A stretch of 64,000 bases of DNA from Ruminococcaceae bacterium UBA3215 (lineage in GTDB: Bacteria > Bacillota > Clostridia > Oscillospirales > Ruminococcaceae). The stretch covers positions 53,195 through 117,194 of the forward strand of contig DEWH01000025.1 in NCBI GenBank assembly GCA_002363155.1. The letters run 5' to 3'. Position numbers and translations under genes: made by a program. Below, piece after piece: positions 50,891 through 59,296 of this stretch (position 1 is the first letter of the stretch; each line of letters begins with the position of its first letter). Below the pieces are notes generated by a model. That model worked only from the letters and a program-made list of their open reading frames with translations. It was not told where the DNA came from and ran no database searches.

Positions 50891-52777
50891 TTAATGCAGG
50901 TATGCGTTCACGGAAAATACCGTTTTGTCAGCTGTTTTCGCGGAATTGTTGACTGCGGAAAGTACAGCGGTCTTTGTACCGCCTGCCGAGAAGTCCGTCA
51001 CTTCAAATGTCATGAACTCCGTGCTCGCACCGCGAACCGGAATGACAGTTGATCTTCCCTGCAGGATAAGATTATAGGAGGAATCCGACAGCCCCGAAGA
51101 CGTTCTCACCGTAACCGTAAGCGTCTTTTTATCCGGCGAGCCTGCCTTGAATTCGTAATATACCGCGGAGTTTGCTTCAAGGGTCATATCCGATACGGAA
51201 CGCACTCCCGTTGCCGTAAGACTGTGAGATACCGTTCTGCGCGCATTTGTCCCGATATTCGCGGAGACCGATGTTCCGGGAAGCTTGTAGAATTTCGTGA
51301 ATGCGCTGAAATCTGCTGCACCGTTCATCATCTTCCCGAAAGTATATGCTTTATTCGCGGACTTAAGTCCGTTCGTGATCGCAGTCAGCGAATTAGATGT
51401 CTTGGAATATGCCGACATTATCTTCTTTATCGTGCTCACACCGCCCATTTTATTATGTATGTAGAGCGGTATCAGCATCTCGCCGTACTGTCTCGAACGA
51501 TAGGACGATATGCTGCTGAGCTGAAACTGTGTGCTTTTGAGATACCTGCCTATCTGGTTCCTCAGAGAGCTGTTCAGTTCCCCCATATAAAGCAGTGCGC
51601 CGTAGTTTGCGAAAGCTTCCTCGAACCATGCGGCGACATTCTTTCCGGTGTAGCGGTAAATAATACCGTGGAACATCTCATGAGCCATGGTCTTTGCATA
51701 AGCGGAGAAATCCTCGTTCGGATCAAGCACCACATACCCGCCCTTTGTCACATCGTTAAGATCTATCTTCTTGGAGCGTCCGCTTACCGAGCGCGGCGCA
51801 ACATACGAATCTATGCTTATCGCGCCGTGGCTTACGAGATAGATGTGATAATATGCGTCACGTCGGGTAACGCTACCGCTTACAAACTCATGGTATGGCT
51901 CATCAAAGCCGTACTTGACGAAAAAAGTGTCAACAATGTCAGCGAAAATGCGTGTATAGTCATCTGCATACGTCGTTCCGTTCTCGTAGTGGAGCATGAA
52001 ATTGCCTGCGGTGAATGTGCGCTCGTCTATGTACTGCGGTCTTTCGTCCTCGGCTACCGCGGTATCCGTCTTGTTTTCCGCAAGTATCCGCTCCTTGTCG
52101 GCTTCGGTGATAATGCCGTATTCAAGAAGCCTTGCAAGCTTTCCGGAAACCGTGCAGTCCGAGATATCCACGTTGATCGTCCTGCTTGCAGTCACATTTC
52201 CTGCGGTCGCGGTAACTTCCCTGCTCACCTTTACGTTGTTTATGTCGCTGTAGCCGATATTGCTCATATTTGCGGAATAGCTGTCACGGACAGTAACCGG
52301 AGCATATATGATCTTACCAGCAGAGCTTTTCGGAGTAATGTTATATGCCGTACCGCCGTTAAGGGAACTGATACCTATGCTTTTAACACGGGAGAGTGTG
52401 AGGGTACTGTCGGAACTGCCGGAAACAAGAAGCGTTTCGTTTGATACACCCGTACCTGCGGGAAGCGAATCGGGCTTCACCCGAAGCAGTACCTTTCCGG
52501 TGGGCTTTGTGAATGAGAAAGAACCGTCAGAGCCGGTAGTCACCGTCTTGCTGTAATAATGCTCGTAGCGGTTGAGCCCGTACTTCGAATATTTCAGCCG
52601 GGAACCGTATATCTCGATCTGTATGCCGCCTTTATTTATACCGCTTTCAGATGCGGTTACCGTTCCTCTGAATGATGAGCTGTCAGCCGAAACCGAAAGT
52701 CCGGGCGAACAGAAAAAGACTGCCGCAGCGGTAATAACAGCCGCGAACTTTTTCAGCATATTATGTATTTTGTTCAT
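50891..52777 (-). CDS. Secreted zinc metallopeptidase (gluzincin-like)
   Basis: A 628-residue exported protein. A signal peptide (about 1-31) is followed by a carboxypeptidase-regulatory-like beta domain (FRGTVTASESGINKGGIQIEIYG region) and a second beta region. The peptidase part has His366-Glu-Met-Phe-His370 and a third ligand Glu about 15 residues later in WFEEAFANYG, the HExxH...E pattern of gluzincins. A C-terminal beta-sandwich of about 120 residues closes it. It is co-transcribed with the beta-mannosidase gene, an unusual pairing. Confidence 0.87.
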   Translation of the reverse strand: MNKIHNMLKKFAAVITAAAVFFCSPGLSVSADSSSFRGTVTASESGINKGGIQIEIYGSRLKYSKYGLNRYEHYYSKTVTTGSDGSFSFTKPTGKVLLRVKPDSLPAGTGVSNETLLVSGSSDSTLTLSRVKSIGISSLNGGTAYNITPKSSAGKIIYAPVTVRDSYSANMSNIGYSDINNVKVSREVTATAGNVTASRTINVDISDCTVSGKLARLLEYGIITEADKERILAENKTDTAVAEDERPQYIDERTFTAGNFMLHYENGTTYADDYTRIFADIVDTFFVKYGFDEPYHEFVSGSVTRRDAYYHIYLVSHGAISIDSYVAPRSVSGRSKKIDLNDVTKGGYVVLDPNEDFSAYAKTMAHEMFHGIIYRYTGKNVAAWFEEAFANYGALLYMGELNSSLRNQIGRYLKSTQFQLSSISSYRSRQYGEMLIPLYIHNKMGGVSTIKKIMSAYSKTSNSLTAITNGLKSANKAYTFGKMMNGAADFSAFTKFYKLPGTSVSANIGTNARRTVSHSLTATGVRSVSDMTLEANSAVYYEFKAGSPDKKTLTVTVRTSSGLSDSSYNLILQGRSTVIPVRGASTEFMTFEVTDFSAGGTKTAVLSAVNNSAKTADKTVFSVNAYLH

Positions 52778-52797
52778 CAGTTTACCACCTCGGTTAT

Positions 52798-52826
52798 ATT
52801 ATAACATTATACGGAAACGATTGCAA
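52798..52826 (-). promoter_or_regulatory. Sigma-A promoter of the metallopeptidase-mannosidase operon
   Basis: TTGCAA and TATAAT on the minus strand with a 17-bp spacer. Confidence 0.7.
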
Positions 52827-52984
52827 GAAAAATCATCATTTTCCGACACCGGAAATGTTTTCCGGATACAGCCGCCGCAAGATGCACAAAAAGAACTTCT
52901 CATATTTGTTTATATCCCGAATTGCCAAAACCGCTGATCTGCTGTAACATTAGTATCAGGAACAGACAGCAAAGGAGAACCGGC

Positions 52985-53671
52985 ATGGAACTTACCGAAG
53001 AAATACGCGCAAAGCTTTTTGAAAAACAGGACAAGGAATACGGGGACTTCAATTCCGCAATTATCCCGAATATAGGCAGAGAGCATATTATCGGGGTACG
53101 TTCGCCGGAACTCAAAAAAATATCCGCGCTGTACAAAAACGCGGATATCGGCGGTTTTATGAATGCACTTCCCCACTTCTATCTTGAGGAAAACTACATT
53201 CACGCTCAGTTTCTGAACACGATGAAGGATTTTGACGAGTGTATGAAAGCGACAGAGCTGTTCCTGCCGTACATCGACAACTGGGAGACCTGCGATTCTC
53301 TTGCTCCGAAAGTCTTCAGAAAGAACAAGCCCGTGCTTCTGGAACGCTCGGCTCAGTGGCGCCGTTCCGGTCACACATATACTGTCCGGTTCGGTATCGG
53401 CGTGCTTATGCGGTATTTCCTCGATGACGACTTCGATGTGAAATATGCGGAAGAAGCCGCGAAAATACGCTCGGACGAATACTATGTGAATATGATGACG
53501 GCATGGTATTTCGCAACCGCACTCGCAAAGCACTATAACGAGGTACTGCCTTTCATAGAGCGGCACCGGCTTGACGCATGGACACACAACAAAGCGATAC
53601 AGAAAGCGATAGAAAGCTACCGCGTCACCGACGAACACAAGGCATATCTGCGCAGCCTTAAAGTAAAATAA
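52985..53671 (+). CDS. AlkD-like DNA alkylation repair protein
   Basis: A 228-residue all-helical HEAT-like repeat protein of the AlkC/AlkD alkyl-purine glycosylase family. It has IGVRSPELKKISALYK near residue 37, HFYLEENYIHAQFLN, DNWETCDSLAPKVFRKN and WRRSGHTYTVRFGIGVLMRYF, patterns typical for the family. It would excise alkylated bases without base flipping, though this subgroup is little studied. The start follows AAAGGAGAACC. Its stop is 1 bp from the convergent pnuC gene. Confidence 0.9.
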   Translation: MELTEEIRAKLFEKQDKEYGDFNSAIIPNIGREHIIGVRSPELKKISALYKNADIGGFMNALPHFYLEENYIHAQFLNTMKDFDECMKATELFLPYIDNWETCDSLAPKVFRKNKPVLLERSAQWRRSGHTYTVRFGIGVLMRYFLDDDFDVKYAEEAAKIRSDEYYVNMMTAWYFATALAKHYNEVLPFIERHRLDAWTHNKAIQKAIESYRVTDEHKAYLRSLKVK

Positions 53672-53672
53672 C

Positions 53673-54368
53673 TCACCCGGCTCTCTGACGCTTCTCCATT
53701 CTCCTCCAGCTCACAAAGCCGTACAGGTCATTGGCAAGGAACATCACAAAGCATACCGCTACCGAGATATAAGCCCTGTCCTCCATTGCCGCAAGCACCC
53801 AGAGCAGTATCAGCACCGCGTCATTGCACGCATAGAGAAGCGCATAGAACGGACTGCGGCGGAACGTGAGATAAGCGGCAGCAAAACTCGTGGTAACTGA
53901 AACTGTGCTCGGTATCAGGTTTGCCGTGCCGAATGCGCCGAGTATGAAATAGAACGCGGCTGTAACTATCACAGTAAGCAGTATCATCAGGATCAGCTCA
54001 CATTTTCCGATGCGGTTCACCTTTACCTCACGGCTCTCTCCGCTGTACGGGTTTCTGAGCCACGACACCAGCGACAGCACTGCCATTGGCGCGGTCATTC
54101 CGAGATAAGTCATCATCTCGCCGTAGTACGCAAAAGAATATGAAATGATCCCGTACAGAATGCTGAATACTATCATAAGGAACTGCCCGGCAGGGTGTCC
54201 TTTGGCGCAGAAAATGAGAGATGCAGCACCGATAAGAGATGCCGCGAGCGTCAGCCAGTTCTCCCTGTCAAAAACGACAAATGCCGTTATTATCAGCACC
54301 ACGGAAGATGTCAGCAAAACAAGCTCGCCTTTTGAAAAATACCCTTTCGCTTTACGCAGAAAATTCAT
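53673..54368 (-). CDS. PnuC-type nicotinamide riboside transporter
   Basis: A 231-residue membrane protein with about seven segments and PnuC features: NWLTLAASLIGAASLIFCAKG near the start, FSILYGIISYSFAYYGEMMTYLGMT, and WLRNPY. PnuC proteins move nicotinamide riboside or related vitamins by facilitated diffusion. The start follows TTTGGAGGT. A strong hairpin with U-run lies directly upstream. Other vitamins (thiamine, riboflavin) cannot be excluded. Confidence 0.92.
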   Translation of the reverse strand: MNFLRKAKGYFSKGELVLLTSSVVLIITAFVVFDRENWLTLAASLIGAASLIFCAKGHPAGQFLMIVFSILYGIISYSFAYYGEMMTYLGMTAPMAVLSLVSWLRNPYSGESREVKVNRIGKCELILMILLTVIVTAAFYFILGAFGTANLIPSTVSVTTSFAAAYLTFRRSPFYALLYACNDAVLILLWVLAAMEDRAYISVAVCFVMFLANDLYGFVSWRRMEKRQRAG

Positions 54369-54383
54369 ATTACCTCCAAAAAC

Positions 54384-54438
54384 AAAGCACCTGTCAATGT
54401 ATCTTCTAAGACCTAACGATACATTTACAGATGCTTTT
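54384..54438 (-). terminator. Terminator or attenuator between the Na/Pi symporter gene and pnuC
   Basis: On the minus strand 54438-54418 pairs with 54403-54384 over about 20 bp with two non-Watson-Crick positions, followed by TTTGTTTTTGG. The T-run merges into the pnuC ribosome binding site. It can end nptA-type transcription or act as a pnuC attenuator. Confidence 0.7.
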
Positions 54439-54480
54439 TAAGTATCTTTACTACCCGGTGGCAGTACCTATTCTGTTTTC

Positions 54481-56250
54481 TTATGCTTTAATCTCTTTGA
54501 GCGAATACTTGTCGCGGTAGAACTCATAGTCGGTATTGTATTCGCCGTTCTTCTCGCTCTTGAGATGATTGATGTAGTCGTGCATATCAAAGCTCTCATG
54601 CGCTATCTCAATCATGCAGACAGCGATGTTGGAGCAGTGATCGGAGATCCTTTCAAGGTCATTCAGCAGATCAGAAAGCACAAATCCCATTTCTATCGTG
54701 CATTCCTGCTTGCGCAGTCTTTCGATATGCGCCGATTTTATCTGAACTTTAAGCTTATCTACTACCTGCTCCAGCGGTTCGACTGCAACGGCTTTGCGCA
54801 GATCGTTATTCTCAAAAGCAGATATCGATATATCGAGTATCTCGCTTACCGCCGCGATCATTACCTTGATCTCCGAAACCGCTTCATCGGAGAACCGCAG
54901 CTCCTTATCCCTTATCTCTTCTGCGGATTCCACGATATTCACCGCGTGATCGCTCAGTCTCTCGAAATCGCTGAGCATGTGCAGAAGCTCGGAGACCTCA
55001 CGGCTGTCCGCTTCCGAAGTATCCTGGTTGCTTATCTTGACAAGGTATGTGCCGAGGCTGTCCTCGTACATATCCACGGATTCTTCCATTTCACGGACTT
55101 TCTTTGCTTTCTTCTCGCTGTAATCGAACAGCGTATCAAAAGCTATATAGAGTGAATTTTCAGCTTCGTGCGCCATACTGACGGCAACTGTACGGCTGCG
55201 GTCAATTGCGATAGGCGGTGTCGAGATAAGACGGTCATCGAGCAGTGCAAACTCGCCCTTGTCCGTACCTTCTCTGATAACCACGCACGCCAGCTTTTCA
55301 AGCAGCTTGTTGAACGGCGCAAGAGTTACTATTGTAAGGATATTGAATGCGGAATGGCAGATAGCTATTCCGAGCGGTGTAACCGCTTCGCTCGATATTG
55401 CCGGTTTTAACAGCGCGTTCACGAGAGAATAGATCGACAGCCATACGAGCGTACCGATCGTGTTGAAGCTGAGATGTATGAATGCGGCGCGCTTTGCGTT
55501 CTTGTTCGCGCCGAGGGAAGATATCATCGCTGTAACGCAGGTACCGATGTTCTGACCCATGATTATCGGTATCGCGCTGGAATAGGTGAGCTGACCGTTG
55601 AGCGATATTGCCTGGAGTATTCCGACGGAAGCCGCCGACGACTGGATTATCGCGGTTATGACGGCTCCGGCAAGCACACCGAGCAGCGGGTTTGAGAACA
55701 TACCCATGAGCTGCGCGAATTCCGGAACATCTTTCAGTCCGGAAACGGCTTCTGTGATTATCTGCATACCGTACATCAGGAAGGACAGACCGAAGAGGAT
55801 AGATGCGGTATCGGCTTTTTTTGAGTCTTTCTTGAAAATCAGCAGGATAATTATTGCCACAAAAGCGATTATCGGAGTAAAGGTGCGCGGGTTGAGGAAC
55901 TGCACCCACATAACATCACTGTCAACACCGATCAGCGACATTATCCACGACGTTACGGAGGTACCGAGGTTAGCGCCCATGATAATGCCGATAGCCTGTC
56001 CGAGGGTAAGGATACCGGAGTTTACGAATCCGACTACCATGACCGTAGTTGTGGCAGAGGACTGGATAACTGCGGTTATAACTACGCCCAGCAGAAATCC
56101 CTTGAATTTTGTTGAAGTTGCGGCCGCCAGCAGAGTTTTCAGCTTTCCGCCGGCTTTCTTTTCGAGACCCTGACCCATGAGCTTTACGCCGTAAAGCAGC
56201 AGAGCAAGACCTCCGAGCAGCGAAAACACATTAAATATGTCCATAGACAT
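54481..56250 (-). CDS. Na/Pi cotransporter family protein with PhoU-like C-terminus
   Basis: A 589-residue membrane protein of the NptA/YjbB family. Two Na/Pi-cotransporter repeats contain the paired motifs QSSATTTVMVVGFV and QSSAASVGILQAI, with GANLGTSVTSW and GQNIGTCVTA. The last 230 residues are helical and PhoU-like (LLHMLSDFERLSDHAVNI and ISDHCSNIAVC). It probably exports or imports phosphate with sodium. Two ATG codons 6 bp apart (56250 and 56244) are both possible; GGTGAT favours the second. Confidence 0.93.
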   Translation of the reverse strand: MSMDIFNVFSLLGGLALLLYGVKLMGQGLEKKAGGKLKTLLAAATSTKFKGFLLGVVITAVIQSSATTTVMVVGFVNSGILTLGQAIGIIMGANLGTSVTSWIMSLIGVDSDVMWVQFLNPRTFTPIIAFVAIIILLIFKKDSKKADTASILFGLSFLMYGMQIITEAVSGLKDVPEFAQLMGMFSNPLLGVLAGAVITAIIQSSAASVGILQAISLNGQLTYSSAIPIIMGQNIGTCVTAMISSLGANKNAKRAAFIHLSFNTIGTLVWLSIYSLVNALLKPAISSEAVTPLGIAICHSAFNILTIVTLAPFNKLLEKLACVVIREGTDKGEFALLDDRLISTPPIAIDRSRTVAVSMAHEAENSLYIAFDTLFDYSEKKAKKVREMEESVDMYEDSLGTYLVKISNQDTSEADSREVSELLHMLSDFERLSDHAVNIVESAEEIRDKELRFSDEAVSEIKVMIAAVSEILDISISAFENNDLRKAVAVEPLEQVVDKLKVQIKSAHIERLRKQECTIEMGFVLSDLLNDLERISDHCSNIAVCMIEIAHESFDMHDYINHLKSEKNGEYNTDYEFYRDKYSLKEIKA

Positions 56251-56317
56251 CACCAAATCATGCAGACTTCTCCTGTCTGCGTTTTTTCACATCTTATTTA
56301 CCTTTTTCTACACATTA

Positions 56318-56346
56318 ATTATAAACTGTTTGTGTGACAATTTCAA
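56318..56346 (-). promoter_or_regulatory. Sigma-A promoter of the Na/Pi cotransporter gene
   Basis: TTGAAA and TATAAT on the minus strand with a 17-bp spacer. Confidence 0.7.
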
Positions 56347-56453
56347 GTAAAAATGATGTTCAATTATAAATTCGTCGCTTTTACATAACCGTTTCAACAT
56401 CTTCCGGCATTATCCATACATTTTAGACAAATCAGAAAAAACGCTGCGCTTGA

Positions 56454-56699
56454 GATCGGGGGAAACCTTTCTGAAGAAAGGTTCTCCCCCGTACCCCTTT
56501 CCAAAGACTTTTTACTCGCTTCGCGTTCATTTTCGGAAACAGTGCATATAAAAAATGAGACAGGACTTCATAATAGATCCTGTCCGTTCTTTACGCTTTC
56601 TCTTCAAGTTCCGTATTACGGGAATTGTTTAGGGGGTCCAGCCCCCTTTTTTAAAGGGGGCTGGCGCCGTCCGCGCAGGACAAGGCGCGTAAGCGCAGG
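56454..56699 (-). repeat. 3' repeat module, copy I (long form, interrupted)
   Basis: Read on the minus strand it starts at the MATE stop codon and matches copy H in both halves. Between the halves lie about 85 extra bases that include the MATE terminator. This module and the promoter fill the 449-bp gap between genes. Confidence 0.9.
56549..56584 (-). terminator. Terminator of the zapA-U32-MATE operon
   Basis: GACAGGA (56559-56565) pairs with TCCTGTC (56578-56584); on the minus strand a U-run follows. It sits inside repeat copy I. Confidence 0.75.
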
Positions 56700-58049
56700 T
56701 CAGATAGCGTGGGCGTGTTTTTTCCAGTTTCCGAAGAAGTAGAAGCATACGGAGAGCGCTGCGGAAATACACCAGCCTATCGGCCAAGACCACCACACGC
56801 CGTTCAGTCCCATGCCCACAGGTCCGGAGAATATGTATGCGAGTACAACGCGCAGTATCAGATCCGTGAACGTGGTTATCACGAAGTAGATCATAGCTCC
56901 TGCACCTTTCAGCACCGCATCGCAGTTGAGCTTCGCCGTTACCGCAAAATAGAACGGTGCAACGATCAGAAGAAAATCATAGCCAATGCCCACTGCCGCT
57001 CCGTCCGTGCTCTCCATAAACAGCCCCACAAGCTGACCTCCGAAGATCAGATACAGCGCAGATATCGGCAGACATACGCAAGCCGACATCACCACCGATG
57101 TCCGGAACCCGCTCACTACGCGGTCAAGCTTTCCCGCTCCTATATTCTGTGCGGTGAAGTTCGCCATTCCGTTTGACATTGTCGCAACACTCGTCACCAC
57201 GAACGTGTTCAGCTTTATTGCCGCCGAATAGCCTGCCATTGCCGCTGTTCCGTAGCTGTTGATGATGCCCTGTATGAACAGGTTCCCCACCGATACAAAG
57301 CTCTGCTGGAGTATCGACGGTATCGCCACAACGCCGATCTTTCCGAGCATTTTCCACGAAAACAGCTGAGGGCTTCCCTCCTCAGGCAGCTTCTTTACCC
57401 TCACATTCAGTATTATGAATGCAAGCACAGCCGAAACTCCCTGCGCTATGAAAGTTGCCCAAGCAACTCCGGCAATGCCCATTGACAGACAGATGACCGA
57501 TACGAGATCAAGCACGATATTCCCCACCGATGAACCTATAAGCAGCCACAGCGGAGTGCGCGAATCCCCGAATGCCGTGAAAACGCCGTTGCAAACATTG
57601 TAGAAAAACAGGAACGGCATTCCCAGCGAGTAAATGTTCAGATAAAGGCAGCTGTCGTCAAAGACTTCCGCCGGTGTATTGAGCGCCGCTATCATCTGCG
57701 GTGAGAACAGTATCCCTATCGCTCCGAGAAGTACGCTTATCACCGCTATCGCAATATACGATGTGTTCACCGCTGTGCGCAGCCTGCCGAAATGCCGGCT
57801 CCCGAACAGATTGGAGCATATTACCGAACAGCCCGCGTTCATTCCCGTTGCAACAGCAATAAACAGCATCGTCACCGGGTAGCTTGAGCTGATCGCGGCA
57901 AGAGCCGCTTCGCCGTTCGGGATAAAATTTCCCGCGATCATGCTGTCGGCAATGCTGTAGAACTGCTGGAACGCAACGCTCACAAACAGCGGCACCGAAA
58001 ATTTAAACAGCACCTTTGACGGTTTTCCCACCGTCATATCAGTATTCAT
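56700..58049 (-). CDS. MATE-family efflux transporter
   Basis: A 449-residue membrane protein with twelve hydrophobic segments in two halves. MATE signs are the N-terminal KPSKVLFKFSVPLFVSVAFQQFYSIADSMIAGNF region, NVCNGVFTAFGDSRTPLW and AGYSAAIKLNTFV. It exports drugs or metabolites using sodium or protons. The start follows GAAGGAAGATAAG, and the gene is 14 bp downstream of the U32 peptidase gene. Confidence 0.95.
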   Translation of the reverse strand: MNTDMTVGKPSKVLFKFSVPLFVSVAFQQFYSIADSMIAGNFIPNGEAALAAISSSYPVTMLFIAVATGMNAGCSVICSNLFGSRHFGRLRTAVNTSYIAIAVISVLLGAIGILFSPQMIAALNTPAEVFDDSCLYLNIYSLGMPFLFFYNVCNGVFTAFGDSRTPLWLLIGSSVGNIVLDLVSVICLSMGIAGVAWATFIAQGVSAVLAFIILNVRVKKLPEEGSPQLFSWKMLGKIGVVAIPSILQQSFVSVGNLFIQGIINSYGTAAMAGYSAAIKLNTFVVTSVATMSNGMANFTAQNIGAGKLDRVVSGFRTSVVMSACVCLPISALYLIFGGQLVGLFMESTDGAAVGIGYDFLLIVAPFYFAVTAKLNCDAVLKGAGAMIYFVITTFTDLILRVVLAYIFSGPVGMGLNGVWWSWPIGWCISAALSVCFYFFGNWKKHAHAI

Positions 58050-58063
58050 AACTTATCTTCCTT

Positions 58064-59296
58064 CTATTTGTCTTTAAGAAATGCGTCATCAAGACGCAAA
58101 AGTATCTCCCGGCGCAGTGAATTGACCGCGGACGCGCTCAGCATCAGCCCGTCGTCAAGCACGATCTCCGCCTTTCCCAGCTCATAGATCGTTCCTCCGG
58201 TCTTTGCAAGACGCGATTCAAGCTCCTCCGCCGTGATACTGCGGTTCACAGCCTTTTCGGGAACGCTTTCCGAGATGCAGACGATCTCATGCTTTCCGCA
58301 TTTCACCCGTGCAGTCACCGGCTCGCCTGCCTTTACGGTCAGCGATACATCAAATGTATGGCGCATGTACGGCTTTTCATACAGCTTTTTAAGCTCCGCC
58401 AGCGCACCGGAAGCCGCTTCAACGTCCTCTTTGGTGCGGGTACCCTGCATATTGCGGACAGAGCCGTCAAAATACGACTCGGTGAATCCGCTGCGTGAGA
58501 ATACCGCGCGAAGCGTCTCCATATCCGGCTTTTTGCCGTCAAGCACATTTCTGCACGCCGTAACCGCCGCAGCAACGTATTCCGGGCGCTTCATGCGCCC
58601 CTCTATCTTTGCGGAAGTGACACCTATCCTGTCAAGCTCCGGGAGATGTTCGATTATCGAAAGGTCTTTGAGCGACAGCACGCTGTGCCTGTCACCGTAT
58701 GTGAAATCAAGCCTGCATGGCTGGGCGCAGAGTCCTCTGTTCCCGCTCCTGCCGCCGTAAACAGCGCTCATAAGGCACTGTCCGCTGACACATACGCACA
58801 GTGCGCCGTGAACGAAAACTTCCGTCTCGATATCAACGTTCTTCACAACGCGTTCTATTTCTTCAAACGACATCTCGCGTGCAAGGACTACCCTCGTAAA
58901 GCCGTGTTTGCGGGCAAATTCAGCACCCGCGGCGGAAGTCACCGTCATCTGTGTGGAAGCGTGGAGACGCAGTGACGGCGCGGCTTTATGTATCACCTGC
59001 GCTGCACCGAGATCCTGCACTATCACCCCGTCCGCGCCAGCCTTTTCTATGCCTGCCGCTGCTGCCGCAAGCACGGTCAGTTCGTCATCGAACACAAGCG
59101 TATTCAGCGTCACATACACCTTTACGCCGGAGATATGGCACAGGCGCACAGCGTCCGAAAGCGCGTCCAAGTCAAAATTCTTCGCATTCCTTCGCGCGGA
59201 GAACGCCGTTACTCCGAGATACACCGCGTCCGCGCCGGAATTGAGAGCGGCGGGAAGGGAATCCTCACCGCCGCATGGAGCCAGTATTTCTATCAT
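58064..59296 (-). CDS. U32 family peptidase
   Basis: A 410-residue protein of the U32 peptidase/RlhA-like family. Marks are EILAPCGGEDSLPAALNSGADAVYLG, LHASTQMTV, REMSFEEIERV, FVHGALCVCVSGQCLMSAVYGGRSGNRGLCAQPCRLDF and SLKDLSIIEHLPEL, read as separate blocks; the Cys-rich block is the family's iron-sulfur-like signature. Members act in rRNA or tRNA hydroxylation or as collagenase-like proteases; which applies is uncertain. The ATG overlaps the stop of the zapA-like gene (ATGA). Confidence 0.93.
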   Translation of the reverse strand: MIEILAPCGGEDSLPAALNSGADAVYLGVTAFSARRNAKNFDLDALSDAVRLCHISGVKVYVTLNTLVFDDELTVLAAAAAGIEKAGADGVIVQDLGAAQVIHKAAPSLRLHASTQMTVTSAAGAEFARKHGFTRVVLAREMSFEEIERVVKNVDIETEVFVHGALCVCVSGQCLMSAVYGGRSGNRGLCAQPCRLDFTYGDRHSVLSLKDLSIIEHLPELDRIGVTSAKIEGRMKRPEYVAAAVTACRNVLDGKKPDMETLRAVFSRSGFTESYFDGSVRNMQGTRTKEDVEAASGALAELKKLYEKPYMRHTFDVSLTVKAGEPVTARVKCGKHEIVCISESVPEKAVNRSITAEELESRLAKTGGTIYELGKAEIVLDDGLMLSASAVNSLRREILLRLDDAFLKDK

